Part shown: positions 38,549-47,557 of the stretch, in pieces | How positions within the stretch are numbered: the first letter of the stretch is position 1 | Layout: each line of letters begins with the position of its first letter | Origin: JALOLG01 sp963776935 | GTDB lineage: Bacteria > Actinomycetota > Acidimicrobiia > Acidimicrobiales > Ilumatobacteraceae | Length of the DNA: 64,000 bases | NCBI GenBank assembly: GCA_963776935.1 | Contig: CAVZOP010000004.1 | Span: 42,605-106,604 of the forward strand | Reading direction: 5' to 3' | Program-made: the position numbers and the translations under genes | The notes under the pieces: model-generated | The model's database searches: none | The model's input: the letters and a program-made list of their open reading frames with translations, nothing else | What the model was told of the DNA's origin: nothing

Positions 38549-39928
38549 TCAGCCGCGCAGGTCGCGCGCGAAGCGCTCGACGTTGAGGGCGGCGATGTCG
38601 ACGTCAGCGGCGGTGTGCTGCACCGACAGCGTCCATTGCTCGGCCTTGCCCCACGGCGGCAGGAACACTCCGCCGTTGTGCTGGTACAGCCAGTGGGCGT
38701 GGCCGTAGCGCGAGTCGTAGGCGCAGAAGTCGCGGTAGTTGCGGATCCGTGTGGGCGAGAACACGACGGCGCCCTTGGCGCCGAAGGCGCTCACGTACCC
38801 GGGGATGCGATACCGCCCGAGCGTGTGGTGGACCCGTTCGGACAGCTGGTTGCGGAGCTCGTCGAAGTGCCGGTAGGCGGCCGGCGTGAGGATGTCGAGC
38901 AGCACGGCCTTCATCGTCGCCGCCGTCAGCGCGTTGCCGTTGAACGTTCCGACCTGGTCGTACGTGCCGTCGACGACGACCTGCATGACCTCCGCCGTGC
39001 CACCGATGGCGCCGCACGGGATGCCGCCGCCGAGCGCCTTGGCGAGGCACACGATGTCGGGCACGACACCGAAGCGCTCGACGGCGCCGCCGGCCGCGAT
39101 CGTGAGCCCGGTCTTCACCTCGTCGAACGTGAGCAGCGCGCCATGGGCGTGGAGCAGATCGGCGAGCGCCTGCAGGTAGCCGGGGGGCGGTGGGATGACG
39201 CCGATGTTCATCATCACCGGCTCGATGATCATGCCCGCGATCTCGCCGGGATGAGCGAGCAGGATCCGGGTGACGGCGTCGAGTCGCCCGTACGGCACCA
39301 CATGGGTCGAGGCGGCGAGCGAGCGTGACACGGCGATGTGTTCGGGAACTGGCCGTGGTCGGTCGGCCGGCCCGGCGTCGATCGTCTCCGGGTACACCGA
39401 GACCTGCACGGCGTCGTGGTGACCGTGGTAGCTGCCCTCGACCTTGATGATGCGCTGGCGCCCGGTGACGGCGCGCATCAGGTGCAGGGCGGCCATCGTG
39501 GCCTCGGTGCCGGAGTTGGCAAAGCGCCACAACGGCAGGCCGAAGCGCCGGGCGAGCTCGATCGAGACGGGGATCAGGTCGGGCACCGGCTGGGCGAAGT
39601 GGGTGCCAACGCCCACCCGCCGGCTCACGGCCTCGACGATGGCCGGGTGGGCGTGACCCACCACCATCGTGCCGAAGCCGCCGTGCAGGTCGACGTACTC
39701 GTTGCCGTCGACGTCCCACACGCGCGAGCCCTTGCCGTGGCTGATCCACACCGGGCACGGTGGGGCGTCCTGCCACGACGACGCGACGCCGCCGGCGAGC
39801 GAGGCGCATGCGGTCGCGTGCAGCTCGTGCGACTGCGTCGTGCGGGCGAGGAGGCTGTCCTCCTCTCGTGCGATCAGGACGTCGAGGGCGTCGGAGCCGG
39901 GATCGGTGAGCGGAGTGGCGAGCGCCAT
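38549..39928 (-). CDS. Class III aminotransferase, glutamate-1-semialdehyde-aminomutase-like (first copy)
   Basis: This is a 459 aa PLP fold-type I enzyme. Landmarks are DGNEYVDLHGGFGTMVVGHA (about 73-92), FANSGTEATMAALHLMRAV, EGSYHGHHD, DEVKTGLTIAAGG (Asp that binds the pyridine nitrogen) and CLAKALGGGIPCGAIGG with the Schiff-base Lys. It moves an amino group from a substrate to an oxo acid, or acts as a mutase. The operator at 39965-39984 lies 37 bp before its ATG. It heads a two-gene transcript with the FAD enzyme. Confidence 0.88.
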   Translation of the reverse strand: MALATPLTDPGSDALDVLIAREEDSLLARTTQSHELHATACASLAGGVASSWQDAPPCPVWISHGKGSRVWDVDGNEYVDLHGGFGTMVVGHAHPAIVEAVSRRVGVGTHFAQPVPDLIPVSIELARRFGLPLWRFANSGTEATMAALHLMRAVTGRQRIIKVEGSYHGHHDAVQVSVYPETIDAGPADRPRPVPEHIAVSRSLAASTHVVPYGRLDAVTRILLAHPGEIAGMIIEPVMMNIGVIPPPPGYLQALADLLHAHGALLTFDEVKTGLTIAAGGAVERFGVVPDIVCLAKALGGGIPCGAIGGTAEVMQVVVDGTYDQVGTFNGNALTAATMKAVLLDILTPAAYRHFDELRNQLSERVHHTLGRYRIPGYVSAFGAKGAVVFSPTRIRNYRDFCAYDSRYGHAHWLYQHNGGVFLPPWGKAEQWTLSVQHTAADVDIAALNVERFARDLRG

Positions 39929-39964
39929 GGGAACTGATCGACTTCCTGTGTCAGCGTCAGCTCC

Positions 39965-39984
39965 TACTGACGCGTCAGTCAGTA
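39965..39984 (+). promoter_or_regulatory. TetR-type operator, copy A
   Basis: TACTGA-CGCG-TCAGTCAGTA lies just upstream of the aminotransferase gene that runs leftward from 39928. Sixteen conserved positions match copies B and C; only the four-base centre and the first base vary. It is the likely binding site of the TetR protein encoded at 48733. Confidence 0.72.
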
Positions 39985-40062
39985 GTCTACGTCGCGGGAC
40001 CCCGTCGTGGCAATGGTCGATCGGTGACGGAACCGTGACGGAACAGAGTTATCACTCCCCAT

Positions 40063-40105
40063 CTCGTGAAGTTTCGGCGCCCTGGGGACGCCGAAACCTC
40101 ACGAG
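40063..40105 (-). terminator. Hairpin downstream of the first Rieske gene
   Basis: CTCGTGAAGTTTCGGCG (40063-40079) pairs with CGCCGAAACCTCACGAG (40089-40105), a 17-bp stem with one mismatch and a 9-nt loop, beginning 9 bp after the Rieske stop on the minus strand. There is no T tract, so it may also be a processing or insulating structure between this gene and the aminotransferase promoter. Confidence 0.6.
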
Positions 40106-40113
40106 CCAAGACT

Positions 40114-41283
40114 TCATGAAATGGGGAGGGAGCCGTGGAGGTAGGCGTGGGCGAGGAGGCGGGTGAAGCTGGCGACGGTGTCCTCGTCGGTGGCGAACGG
40201 GCCCGGCCGGTAGCCCCGCGAGCCGACGCCGCGCTGCACCGCCTCGCAGGCCGCCCAGTCCTGGCGGTTGGTGATGTCCCAGAAGTCGATCGCGTACGAC
40301 GGATCGAAGTCGTCCCGCGCCGCGGCACCTGGATCGAACAGCCATTGGCACTCGATCGCCGTGCGGTCGGGGGCGACGGGGTGGAGCCGATGGGTCATCA
40401 CGTAGTCGGGGTGGAGGCTGACGAGCAGGTTCGGCAGCAGGCCGAGATAGTCGATGCGGCGCCGGGCGAGGTCGTCGAGGCCACGGAGCACCGCCCCGCC
40501 GCTGGCCCCGCTCAGCGACATCGTGTCGGCGTGGGGGCGCAGGTCCTGCCATCCGCCGACCCACATGCCGTCGTGCCCGGTGTGGTTCTCGCCGCTCGCG
40601 GCCGGGCTCACCGCGCACAACTCGGGGTGGATCCGCGGGCAGTGCACGCACTCCTGGTAGTTCTCGACGATCAGTTTCCAGTTCGCCACGATCTCGTACG
40701 AGTGGGTGCCGCCGACGGTCAGGCGCTCGGGCTCGTACGGCGCGATCCGGGCCTCGAGCCCGTCGAGGAAGCGGTGCAGCGGTGGTGCCGAACCCGACAC
40801 GTCGACCATCGCCCACCCGTGCCACTCCTCGACCGCGACCGGTGTGAGACCGTACAGCGAGCGGTCGAAGCCGTCCGGTGCCTCGAAGTGCGGTGTCGAC
40901 AGCAGCGACCCGTCGAGCCCGTACCGCCACCCGTGATAGGGGCACTGGATCGAACGTTGGTCGTCGGTCGCGCCGCACGCCATCAGCTCGTGGGCGCGGT
41001 GACGGCAGGCGTTGAAGAAGCCGCGCAGCCCGCCGTCGTCGCCGCGCACGATCACCACCTGGTCGTCGGCGACCACGACCGCGACGCGCGCCCCTGGCGT
41101 TGCGAGCTCGGCCGACCTCCCCGCGCACACCCATGCGCCGGCGAACAGGTTCGAACGTTCCCAGGCGAGGACGCGGTCGTCGCGGTACGCCGCGGCCGGC
41201 AACATGCAGCCGCTCATCGTCGGATCGAGCACGTCGGTGAGCTCGACCGGGTGGATCACCGCCGGATCGATCGGCTCACCCAC
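40114..41283 (-). CDS. Rieske non-heme iron oxygenase alpha subunit (quaternary-amine type, first copy)
   Basis: The product is 389 aa. The Rieske cluster motif is CRHRAHEL...CPYHGWRYGLDGS (about residues 92-125). The mononuclear iron motif is NWKLIVENYQECVHCPRIHP (about 195-214), with Glu where naphthalene dioxygenase has the bridging Asp. That Glu is known from carnitine oxygenase CntA and relatives. The third ligand is probably Asp in FWDITNRQDWAA. It should oxidise an N-methyl or quaternary amine using electrons from a reductase that is not present in this window. The GTG at 41283 overlaps the upstream FAD gene by 8 bp. Confidence 0.88.
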   Translation of the reverse strand: MGEPIDPAVIHPVELTDVLDPTMSGCMLPAAAYRDDRVLAWERSNLFAGAWVCAGRSAELATPGARVAVVVADDQVVIVRGDDGGLRGFFNACRHRAHELMACGATDDQRSIQCPYHGWRYGLDGSLLSTPHFEAPDGFDRSLYGLTPVAVEEWHGWAMVDVSGSAPPLHRFLDGLEARIAPYEPERLTVGGTHSYEIVANWKLIVENYQECVHCPRIHPELCAVSPAASGENHTGHDGMWVGGWQDLRPHADTMSLSGASGGAVLRGLDDLARRRIDYLGLLPNLLVSLHPDYVMTHRLHPVAPDRTAIECQWLFDPGAAARDDFDPSYAIDFWDITNRQDWAACEAVQRGVGSRGYRPGPFATDEDTVASFTRLLAHAYLHGSLPIS

Positions 41284-42976
41284 GGCGGGCGCGCCCCGAG
41301 CGCCGGAGCAACCGCGCCCGGCGATGGTCGGACAGGATCCGCCGGGTACACAGCAAGGCCGGGATACCGGTCACCCCGCCGCCGCCGTGGGTGGCCGACG
41401 AGCACTGGTACAGGCCATCGATCGGCGTGGTGAAGTCGGCGTAGCCCGGCGCCGGACGCATGTGGAAGAGCTGGTCGGGGGTCAGCTCGCCGTGGAAGAT
41501 GTTGCCGCCGATCAGCCCGTACTCGTGCTCCATCTCGTAGGGCCCGATCACCTGACGATGCAGCACCGAACGGGCGAAGCCGGGGGCGAGCTCGTCGTAC
41601 CCGGCGATCACCCGGTCGGCGTAGGCCTCGAGCTCGGCGGGGTGTGGTTCGTCGGACCACGACTCCGGCACCCACTGCGTGAACATCGACATCACGTGCG
41701 TGCCGTCGGGGCACAGCGTGCGGTCGAGTGTCGACGGGATGACGCTGTCGGAGAACGGGCGTGCCGCGGCGCGACCTTCACGAGCGTCCTGGAAGGCGCG
41801 CTCGACGTAGTCGATCGAGTGGCACAGCTCGATCGCTCCGGTGTACTTCTCGTGCGGCTCGTCGCCCGGCCAGGCGGTGAAGTTCGGGAGCGCCGAGAGG
41901 GCGACGTTGACCTTGACGGTTCCGGAGCGCGAGCGCCAACGTTCGATGTCGCGCACGAAGTCGGCGGGGAGCTCGGCCCGGTCGATCTGCCGCAGGAACG
42001 TGATCTGCGGATGCGTGGCGGCGACGACGATCGGGGCGCGGAACGTCCGACCGGCGGCCGTCGTGGCGCCGCGTACCTTGCCGTTCAGCACATCGATGCT
42101 GGCGACGGGTGAGTCGGTGAGGATCGTCGCCCCGAACGACTCGGCCGAGCGGCGGATGGCATCGCTGACCGCGCCCATGCCGCCGATCGGATACCCCCAC
42201 GAACCGAGCTGGCCGTCACCGACGTCACCGATCGTGTGGTGCATCATCACGTACGCGGTGCCCGGTTCATCGGGCCCGGCCCAGGTGCCGATCACGCCGT
42301 TGATGGCGAGCACGCCCTTCAACTCGGGCGACTCGAACCACTCGTCGAGCAGGTCGCGGATCGACATCGTGAACAGGCGCGTCGCTTCGGCGGTGCCGCG
42401 CACGTCGAGACCGCGCAGCCCCCACGCCGTGCGGAGCTGGTCGATCAGGTCGCGGGGACGGCGCGACCCGATGCGGGGCGGTGTGCGGAGCAGCAGTGGC
42501 GCGAGCACGTCGGCGACGCCGTGCAACCAGGCCTCGTACTCGGGAAGACGCTCGGCGTCGCGGCGCGAGAACTTGGCGACCTCGTCGACGTTGCGCGTCG
42601 GGTCGTCGTGGACGTACAGGTAGCGACCGTCGGGAAAGGCGACGAAGCTCGGGCCCATCGGCACGACGTGGTACCCGTGCGCCTCGAGTCGGAGGTCGTT
42701 GATGATCGTCGGCGGCATCAGGCTCATGACGTACGACAGCGCGGTCATCTTGAAGTCGGGACCCCACGGCGTCTCGGTCGTTGCCGCTCCACCGGTGGTC
42801 GATCTGGCCTCGAGCACGACGGTGCGCAGGCCGGCGCGGGCGAGGTAGGCGGCGGCGACGAGGCCGTTGTGTCCGCCGCCGACCACGAGCGCGTCGACAT
42901 CGCTGGGCGCGTCGTCACGGGCGTCATGGGCGGGTCGCGGCGTCACGTCATGAATGGCCCCGAGTGATGCGGTCAC
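41276..42976 (-). CDS. FAD-dependent oxidoreductase, phytoene-desaturase/PYROXD2 type (second copy)
   Basis: The product is 566 aa. FAD fold VDALVVGGGHNGLVAAAYLA (about residues 27-46), then VLEARSTTGGAATTETPWG. Family blocks include INGVIGTWAGPDEPGTAYVM, GSWGYPIGGMGAVSDAIRRS and the C-terminal GLYQCSSATHGGGGVTGIPA. It starts 71 bp from operator B and is transcribed leftward with the Rieske gene, whose start overlaps its end. A flavin oxidase or dehydrogenase coupled to a Rieske enzyme suits stepwise amine oxidation; the substrate is inference. Confidence 0.87.
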   Translation of the reverse strand: MTASLGAIHDVTPRPAHDARDDAPSDVDALVVGGGHNGLVAAAYLARAGLRTVVLEARSTTGGAATTETPWGPDFKMTALSYVMSLMPPTIINDLRLEAHGYHVVPMGPSFVAFPDGRYLYVHDDPTRNVDEVAKFSRRDAERLPEYEAWLHGVADVLAPLLLRTPPRIGSRRPRDLIDQLRTAWGLRGLDVRGTAEATRLFTMSIRDLLDEWFESPELKGVLAINGVIGTWAGPDEPGTAYVMMHHTIGDVGDGQLGSWGYPIGGMGAVSDAIRRSAESFGATILTDSPVASIDVLNGKVRGATTAAGRTFRAPIVVAATHPQITFLRQIDRAELPADFVRDIERWRSRSGTVKVNVALSALPNFTAWPGDEPHEKYTGAIELCHSIDYVERAFQDAREGRAAARPFSDSVIPSTLDRTLCPDGTHVMSMFTQWVPESWSDEPHPAELEAYADRVIAGYDELAPGFARSVLHRQVIGPYEMEHEYGLIGGNIFHGELTPDQLFHMRPAPGYADFTTPIDGLYQCSSATHGGGGVTGIPALLCTRRILSDHRRARLLRRSGRARRG

Positions 42977-43046
42977 AGCTCCTCCGATTCGCGGCGGTAC
43001 GGTTTCGACGATCGTGTCGACATGCGCCGGCCGATCGCGCTAGTGT

Positions 43047-43066
43047 AACTGACTGATCAGTCAGTA
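43047..43066 (+). promoter_or_regulatory. TetR-type operator, copy B
   Basis: AACTGA-CTGA-TCAGTCAGTA sits between the divergent FAD gene (start 42976) and the binding-protein gene (start 43209). Here the centre makes a perfect 18-bp palindrome (ACTGACTGA/TCAGTCAGT). It is well placed to control both the leftward FAD-Rieske transcript and the rightward importer transcript. Confidence 0.75.
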
Positions 43067-43208
43067 AGCCAGGGTCCTGGTTGCGGACGAATTGTCGGCA
43101 CGTTGTTCGTCTGCGCCACGTTCGTGTTCTGCACGTGCCAGATTTCGCATTTCGCACGGCCAGAGGCTGCATTCCGCAGGACCAGGGTCACGTTTTCCAG
43201 GAGGCTCG

Positions 43209-44474
43209 ATGGTGTTCCATCCACGGGAGCGGCGTGCTCGGCGGCCGCGGCGAGCAGGCATCCCACGTCGCGAGTTCATCCGGCTCTCGATGATGGGAGC
43301 CGCGACGGCTGGCCTGGGCCCGGCCCTGCTCGCGGCGTGCGGGGGCGACGACGACTCGACGTCGAGCGGTGGGGTGCAGCTCTCGCGACCGGACAACCCG
43401 GTGACACTCCCGACGTTCGACGACGTGCCGGCGATCGAGGACGGCCTGCCGATCGAGTCTGGCACGCTGAAGGTCTTCAACTACCAGGAGTACATCTCGC
43501 CCGACGTGCTCGCCGCGTTCGAGGACGAGTTCGGGGTGACGGTCGAGGTCACCACGTTCATCAGCATGGACGAGGCGATCGCCAAGCTGTCGTCCGGCGA
43601 CACCCAGTTCGACGTGTTCTTCCCGACGGCCGACGTGATCGGCAAGGTCGCCGCCGGCAAGCTGATCCAACCGCTCAACAAGAGCTACATCCCCAACATC
43701 ACCAACGTCTGGGAGTCGCTGCAGGATCCGTTCTACGACAAGGGTGGCGTCTACTCGGTGCCGTACACGCTGTTCTCGACCGGCATCGGCTATCGCATCG
43801 ACGCCGTCGCCAAGACGCCCGACATGTTCGACAACCCGTACGACATCTTCTGGGACCCCGCCAACAGTGGTCAGGTGTACCTGCTCGAGGACGACCGCGA
43901 GGTCTTCGGCATGGCGCTGTTGCGCAGCGGCCAGACCGACGTCAACACGGAGGACGCCGAGCTCATCGACGCCGCCCTCGCCGACGTGTCGCAGCTCAAC
44001 GACCTCGTCAGCGTGAAGCTCGGGGCGGAGGCCTACACCGTGCTGCCCGAGAAGCGCACGTGGGTGCACCAGGCGTGGTCGGGCGACGTCGTCAACGCTC
44101 AGTACTACCTGCCGGAGGGTGAGACGATCGAGAACATCGGTTATTGGTACCCGGCCGATGGTGGCGGGATGATCGGCAGCGATGCGATCGCCGTGATGCG
44201 CGGTGCGGAGCGGCCCGTGCTCGCCCACACGTTCATCAACTACCTGCTCGACGCCGCCCACTCGATCGAGAACTACAGCTGGCTCGGCTACCAGCCGCCC
44301 CAGAACGGACTCGATCCCGACCGGGCGGTGGCGGACGGGTTCGTACCGGCGCATCTCGCGTCGGCGATCATCCGGCCCGACGACTTCGACCGGGGTCATC
44401 AGTTGCTCCAGCTGAGCCTGCCCGGCGAGAAGATCTGGGACGACGCCTGGTCGAAGTTCATCGCAGGTGCCTGA
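43209..44474 (+). CDS. Extracellular solute-binding protein of a polyamine-type ABC importer (Tat lipoprotein)
   Basis: The product is 421 aa from ATG 43209, preceded by AGGAGGCTCG. The N-terminus has a Tat-like signal (IPRREFIRLSMMGAATAGLG) ending in a lipobox LLAAC, so it is a lipoprotein exported folded. The mature part (TLKVFNYQEYISPDVLAAFE, SSGDTQFDVFFPTADVIGKV, GVYSVPYTLFSTGIGYRID, IGYWYPADGGGMIGSDAIAV) is of the PotD/PotF spermidine-putrescine type. The ligand may be a polyamine or quaternary amine. It is the first gene after operator B, coupled to the permease by an 8-bp overlap. Confidence 0.9.
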   Translation: MVFHPRERRARRPRRAGIPRREFIRLSMMGAATAGLGPALLAACGGDDDSTSSGGVQLSRPDNPVTLPTFDDVPAIEDGLPIESGTLKVFNYQEYISPDVLAAFEDEFGVTVEVTTFISMDEAIAKLSSGDTQFDVFFPTADVIGKVAAGKLIQPLNKSYIPNITNVWESLQDPFYDKGGVYSVPYTLFSTGIGYRIDAVAKTPDMFDNPYDIFWDPANSGQVYLLEDDREVFGMALLRSGQTDVNTEDAELIDAALADVSQLNDLVSVKLGAEAYTVLPEKRTWVHQAWSGDVVNAQYYLPEGETIENIGYWYPADGGGMIGSDAIAVMRGAERPVLAHTFINYLLDAAHSIENYSWLGYQPPQNGLDPDRAVADGFVPAHLASAIIRPDDFDRGHQLLQLSLPGEKIWDDAWSKFIAGA

Positions 44475-45360
44475 CCGATCTGCCTCGACCCGCCGGTTGT
44501 GGCCGGCGTTCGCCGCCCCTGGTGTCGTCTGGCTCATCCTGCTCTTTCTCGTACCGTTCTACGCGATCCTCGCCGTCGCGTTCGGTGGCCTCGACCCGAT
44601 CTTCGGCAACGCGGTGCCGGTCTGGAACCCGTTGGCGTGGAACTTCACGCTGTTCAACGAGATCCTCGGGCGGGTGTTCGGCGGCGAGCTGGGCAAGGTG
44701 TTCATCCGCACGTTCGCCTACGTCGGCCTGGCCCTGACGATCTGCTTCCTGATCGGATACCCGGTCGCGTACTACGTCTCGCGCAAGGCTGGGCGACGCC
44801 GTGGCCTCCTGCTCGGCCTGTTGCTGGCGCCGTTCTGGATCAACTACCTGATGCGGATGCTGGCGTGGGTCAACCTGCTCCAGGAGGACGGCTACGTCAA
44901 CGACGTCGCGGTGCTGTTCGGGTTCGACCGCGGCAGCTGGCTCGACGGGCGTGCGTTCACCGTGATCATGGGGCTCGTGTACGGCTACGTCCCGTTCCTC
45001 ATCCTGCCCCTGTTCGCGGCCCTCGATCGCATCGACCAGCGGGTGTTGGAGGCGTCCCGTGATCTCGGGATGGGTCCGGCGCGCACGTTCTGGCGAGTGA
45101 CGCTGCCGATGTCGCGCCAAGGCATCCTGGCCGCGGCCGTGATCACGGCGCTCCCGATGATGGGCGACTACTACACCGCCGATCTGTTGTCGGGCTCGCC
45201 GCGCACGAGCATGGTCGGCAACCAGATCGAGTTCTACCTGTTCGAGGGCTCGCAGAAGAACGCCGGTGCCTCGCTCGTCGTCGTGCTGTCGGTGTTCTTG
45301 ATGGTGGCGATGGCGTACTACATGTGGTCGACCGATCGGGCGACGCGGGAGGTGCGGTGA
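44467..45360 (+). CDS. ABC importer permease, PotB-like
   Basis: This is a 297 aa protein with six helices, starting with FAAPGVVWLILLFLVPFYAI. The EAA coupling loop is LEASRDLGMGPARTFWRVTL (about residues 195-214), and YPVAYYVSRKAGRRRGLLLG marks the first cytoplasmic loop. It is a PotB-type inner-membrane component. The GTG at 44467 overlaps the binding-protein stop by 8 bp, and its own stop overlaps the next ATG (TGATG). It forms the channel with the PotC-like partner. Confidence 0.92.
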   Translation: MPDRSASTRRLWPAFAAPGVVWLILLFLVPFYAILAVAFGGLDPIFGNAVPVWNPLAWNFTLFNEILGRVFGGELGKVFIRTFAYVGLALTICFLIGYPVAYYVSRKAGRRRGLLLGLLLAPFWINYLMRMLAWVNLLQEDGYVNDVAVLFGFDRGSWLDGRAFTVIMGLVYGYVPFLILPLFAALDRIDQRVLEASRDLGMGPARTFWRVTLPMSRQGILAAAVITALPMMGDYYTADLLSGSPRTSMVGNQIEFYLFEGSQKNAGASLVVVLSVFLMVAMAYYMWSTDRATREVR

Positions 45361-46247
45361 TGCGGGCGATCACGCGACGCATCGGTGCGTGGGTGAACGA
45401 CCCGTGGCGACCACCCGTGATGCTGCGGACGATCACGTGGATGTACATCCTGTGGTCGATCGTGCCGGTGCTGATCGCGATCCAGTTCTCGTTCAACTCG
45501 GGTCGGTCGCGTAGCGCGTGGCAGGGCTTCTCGATGCGCTGGTGGTGGGGCGACGACCAGCGCTCGCTGTTCCACGACCCGGCGCTGCGCCAGGCGATGA
45601 TCAACAGCCTCACGCTGGCGGCACTCACGATGCTGATCGCCACCCCGCTCGGTGTGGGGCTCGCGCTCGGGCTGGCGCGCTGGCGCGGTCGCACCGCACG
45701 GGCGTCGAACCTGCTGATGCTCGTGCCGCTGTCGACACCCGAGATCGTGATGGGGGCGATGCTGTTCCTCGTGTTCGACAACCTCTACACGAGCATCCCG
45801 CTCGGGCGTCCGGCGATGCTGCTCGGTCACATCACGTTCTCTGTGTCGTACGTGGTGGTGATCGTGCGCGGACGCCTGCTGTCGATCGGGCGCGAGGTCG
45901 AGGAGGCCGCCCAGGATCTCGGCGCGACTCCGATCCAGGCCTTGCGTACCGTGTTGCTGCCGCTGCTCGGGCCCGCCATCTTCGCCAGCTTGATGATCGT
46001 GTTCGCGACCTCGATCGACGACTTCGTGATCTCGGCGTTCCTGTCGTCCGACGCGTCGAGCGAGACGGTGCCGATCAAGATCTACTCGAACGTCCGCGGC
46101 TCACCGACGCCGGCGCTCAACGCGCTGGCCACAGCGATGCTGGTCGGCACGACCGTGGCGATCGCGCTGGCGGTGGTGTCGCTGCGGCTGTTCCGGCGTG
46201 GCGCGCGGGGCTCGGCGGTCGAGGACTTCGCCCGACTCGACATCTGA
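45360..46247 (+). CDS. ABC importer permease, PotC-like
   Basis: The product is 295 aa with about six helices (WMYILWSIVPVLIAIQFSFN, SLTLAALTMLIATPLGVGLA, LLMLVPLSTPEIVMGAMLFL, and others). The EAA loop is EEAAQDLGATPIQALRTVLL (about 179-198). The tract ATSIDDFVISAFLSSDASSE is typical of PotC. The ATG at 45360 shares one base with the PotB stop. It is the last gene of the importer transcript and is convergent with the ATPase gene 25 bp away. Confidence 0.92.
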   Translation: MRAITRRIGAWVNDPWRPPVMLRTITWMYILWSIVPVLIAIQFSFNSGRSRSAWQGFSMRWWWGDDQRSLFHDPALRQAMINSLTLAALTMLIATPLGVGLALGLARWRGRTARASNLLMLVPLSTPEIVMGAMLFLVFDNLYTSIPLGRPAMLLGHITFSVSYVVVIVRGRLLSIGREVEEAAQDLGATPIQALRTVLLPLLGPAIFASLMIVFATSIDDFVISAFLSSDASSETVPIKIYSNVRGSPTPALNALATAMLVGTTVAIALAVVSLRLFRRGARGSAVEDFARLDI

Positions 46248-46272
46248 ACGGCGGACCGAACGCAGGCCGCGC

Positions 46273-47505
46273 TCAGACGGCGAGGGCGCGCAGACCGTCG
46301 ACGGGCAGCGAGACGTGGACGGGCGTTCCCTCCGGCCAGTCGGGCGGACCGTCGTGGTTGGCGACCAGCGCCTGCAGCGATGCACCGGTGGTCAGCCGCA
46401 GGTAGACCTGCGTGATCGAGCCGACGTAGACGACGCGTTCGACCATCGCCGGCACGCAGTTCTCGTCCGTCGGGCCGCCATCCGCGCTCAGCACCCTGAC
46501 CCGCTCGGGCCGGATGACGAGCCGTACCGGGCCGTTGGCGGTGCCCCCCGACGCCTGCAGGTCGAACGAGCCGAGCCGTATCGAACGCACACCGTCGCCG
46601 GGCGAACCGACGCACTCGGCGTCGAGCAGGTTGGCGACACCCAGGAAGTCGGCGACGTATGCAGTCGCCGGTTGCTCGTACACCTGCTCGGGTGTCCCGA
46701 CCTGGGCGATGTGGCCGCCGTCCATCACGGCGAGGCGGTCGGACATCGTGAGCGCCTCTTCCTGGTCGTGGGTGACGTACACGAACGTGATGCCGACCTC
46801 GACCTGCAACGCCTTCAGGTCTTGCTGCAGCTCCTTGCGCAGCTTGGCGTCGAGCGCACCGAGCGGCTCGTCGAGCAGCAGCACCGACGGCTTGAGGATC
46901 AGTGCCCGCGCCAGCGCCACGCGTTGCTGCTGTCCGCCCGACAGCTGCGCCGGCCGGCGCTTCTCGAAACCGCCGAGTCGCACGAGCTCGATCGCCTGAC
47001 CGACGCGACGGTCGCGCTCGGCGCGGCCGATCCGGTCGCCGTCGCGTCGCCAACGCAGACCGTAGGCGACGTTGTCGGCGACGCTGAGGTGTGGGAACAG
47101 CGCGGACGACTGAAAGACCGTGTTGACCGGTCGCCGGTGTGGCGGGGTGTCGACGAGGTCGACGCCGTCGAGGCGGATGCTGCCGCCGGTCGGCTGTTCG
47201 AAGCCGCCGATCATCCGCAGCGTCGTGGTCTTGCCACATCCCGATGGGCCGAGCAGCGAGAAGAACTCGCCCGCCTCGATCACGAGGTCGATGTCGTCGA
47301 CGGCGACGAAATCGCCGAACTCCTTGCGTAGCCCGGCGAGCTCGATCCGGCCCCCATGATTCGGAGAGGCATGATCGGGGTTGGCATGATTCGGAGAGGC
47401 ACGCTTGGGGTTGGCATGGTTGGGGTCGCCCTGGTCCGCGTTGGCGTGACCGGTGTCGGTATCAGCCGCGCTGCCGTCACCGGCGGGAGCTGCGTTGATG
47501 GCCAC
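46273..47505 (-). CDS. ABC importer ATP-binding protein, PotA-like, with N-terminal pentapeptide repeat
   Basis: The product is 410 aa. After about 50 unusual residues come Walker A LLGPSGCGKTTTLRMIGG, Q-loop FQSSALFPHLSVADN, signature LSGGQQQRVALARAL, Walker B VLLLDEPLGALDAKLR and H-loop TFVYVTHDQEEALTMSDRL. The C-terminal TOBE region begins about residue 300. The N-terminus carries five 5-residue units of the form A-x-P-x-H, encoded by 15-bp repeats. The GTG at 47505 is the only start before the repeat. It is divergent from the Rieske gene, with operator C in the 52 bp between. Confidence 0.92.
   Translation of the reverse strand: MAINAAPAGDGSAADTDTGHANADQGDPNHANPKRASPNHANPDHASPNHGGRIELAGLRKEFGDFVAVDDIDLVIEAGEFFSLLGPSGCGKTTTLRMIGGFEQPTGGSIRLDGVDLVDTPPHRRPVNTVFQSSALFPHLSVADNVAYGLRWRRDGDRIGRAERDRRVGQAIELVRLGGFEKRRPAQLSGGQQQRVALARALILKPSVLLLDEPLGALDAKLRKELQQDLKALQVEVGITFVYVTHDQEEALTMSDRLAVMDGGHIAQVGTPEQVYEQPATAYVADFLGVANLLDAECVGSPGDGVRSIRLGSFDLQASGGTANGPVRLVIRPERVRVLSADGGPTDENCVPAMVERVVYVGSITQVYLRLTTGASLQALVANHDGPPDWPEGTPVHVSLPVDGLRALAV
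47356..47430 (-). repeat. Five 15-bp tandem units coding a His/Asn/Pro pentapeptide repeat
   Basis: Units at 47356, 47371, 47386, 47401 and 47416 alternate between ATGATTCGGAGAGGC-like and ATGATCGGGGTTGGC-like forms. In the ATPase frame they give GDPNH, ANPKR, ASPNH, ANPDH, ASPNH. The repeat is in frame and of exact period, so it can expand or contract without breaking the gene. Confidence 0.85.
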
Positions 47506-47522
47506 TGCCGCCGAGGCTAGTC

Positions 47523-47542
47523 TACTGATTCATCAGTCAGTA
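47523..47542 (+). promoter_or_regulatory. TetR-type operator, copy C
   Basis: TACTGA-TTCA-TCAGTCAGTA lies in the 52-bp gap between the divergent ATPase gene (start 47505) and the second Rieske gene (start 47558). In such a short gap the site must cover the promoter of both genes. The TetR gene follows the Rieske gene and is probably autoregulated from here. Confidence 0.75.
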
Positions 47543-47557
47543 AGAAGGACGAGGGCC

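Noticed and set aside
47356..47430. Short regular repeats as a CRISPR or regulatory iteron array
   Set aside because: The 15-bp period is an exact multiple of three, in frame within an ABC ATPase gene, so it is a coding microsatellite.
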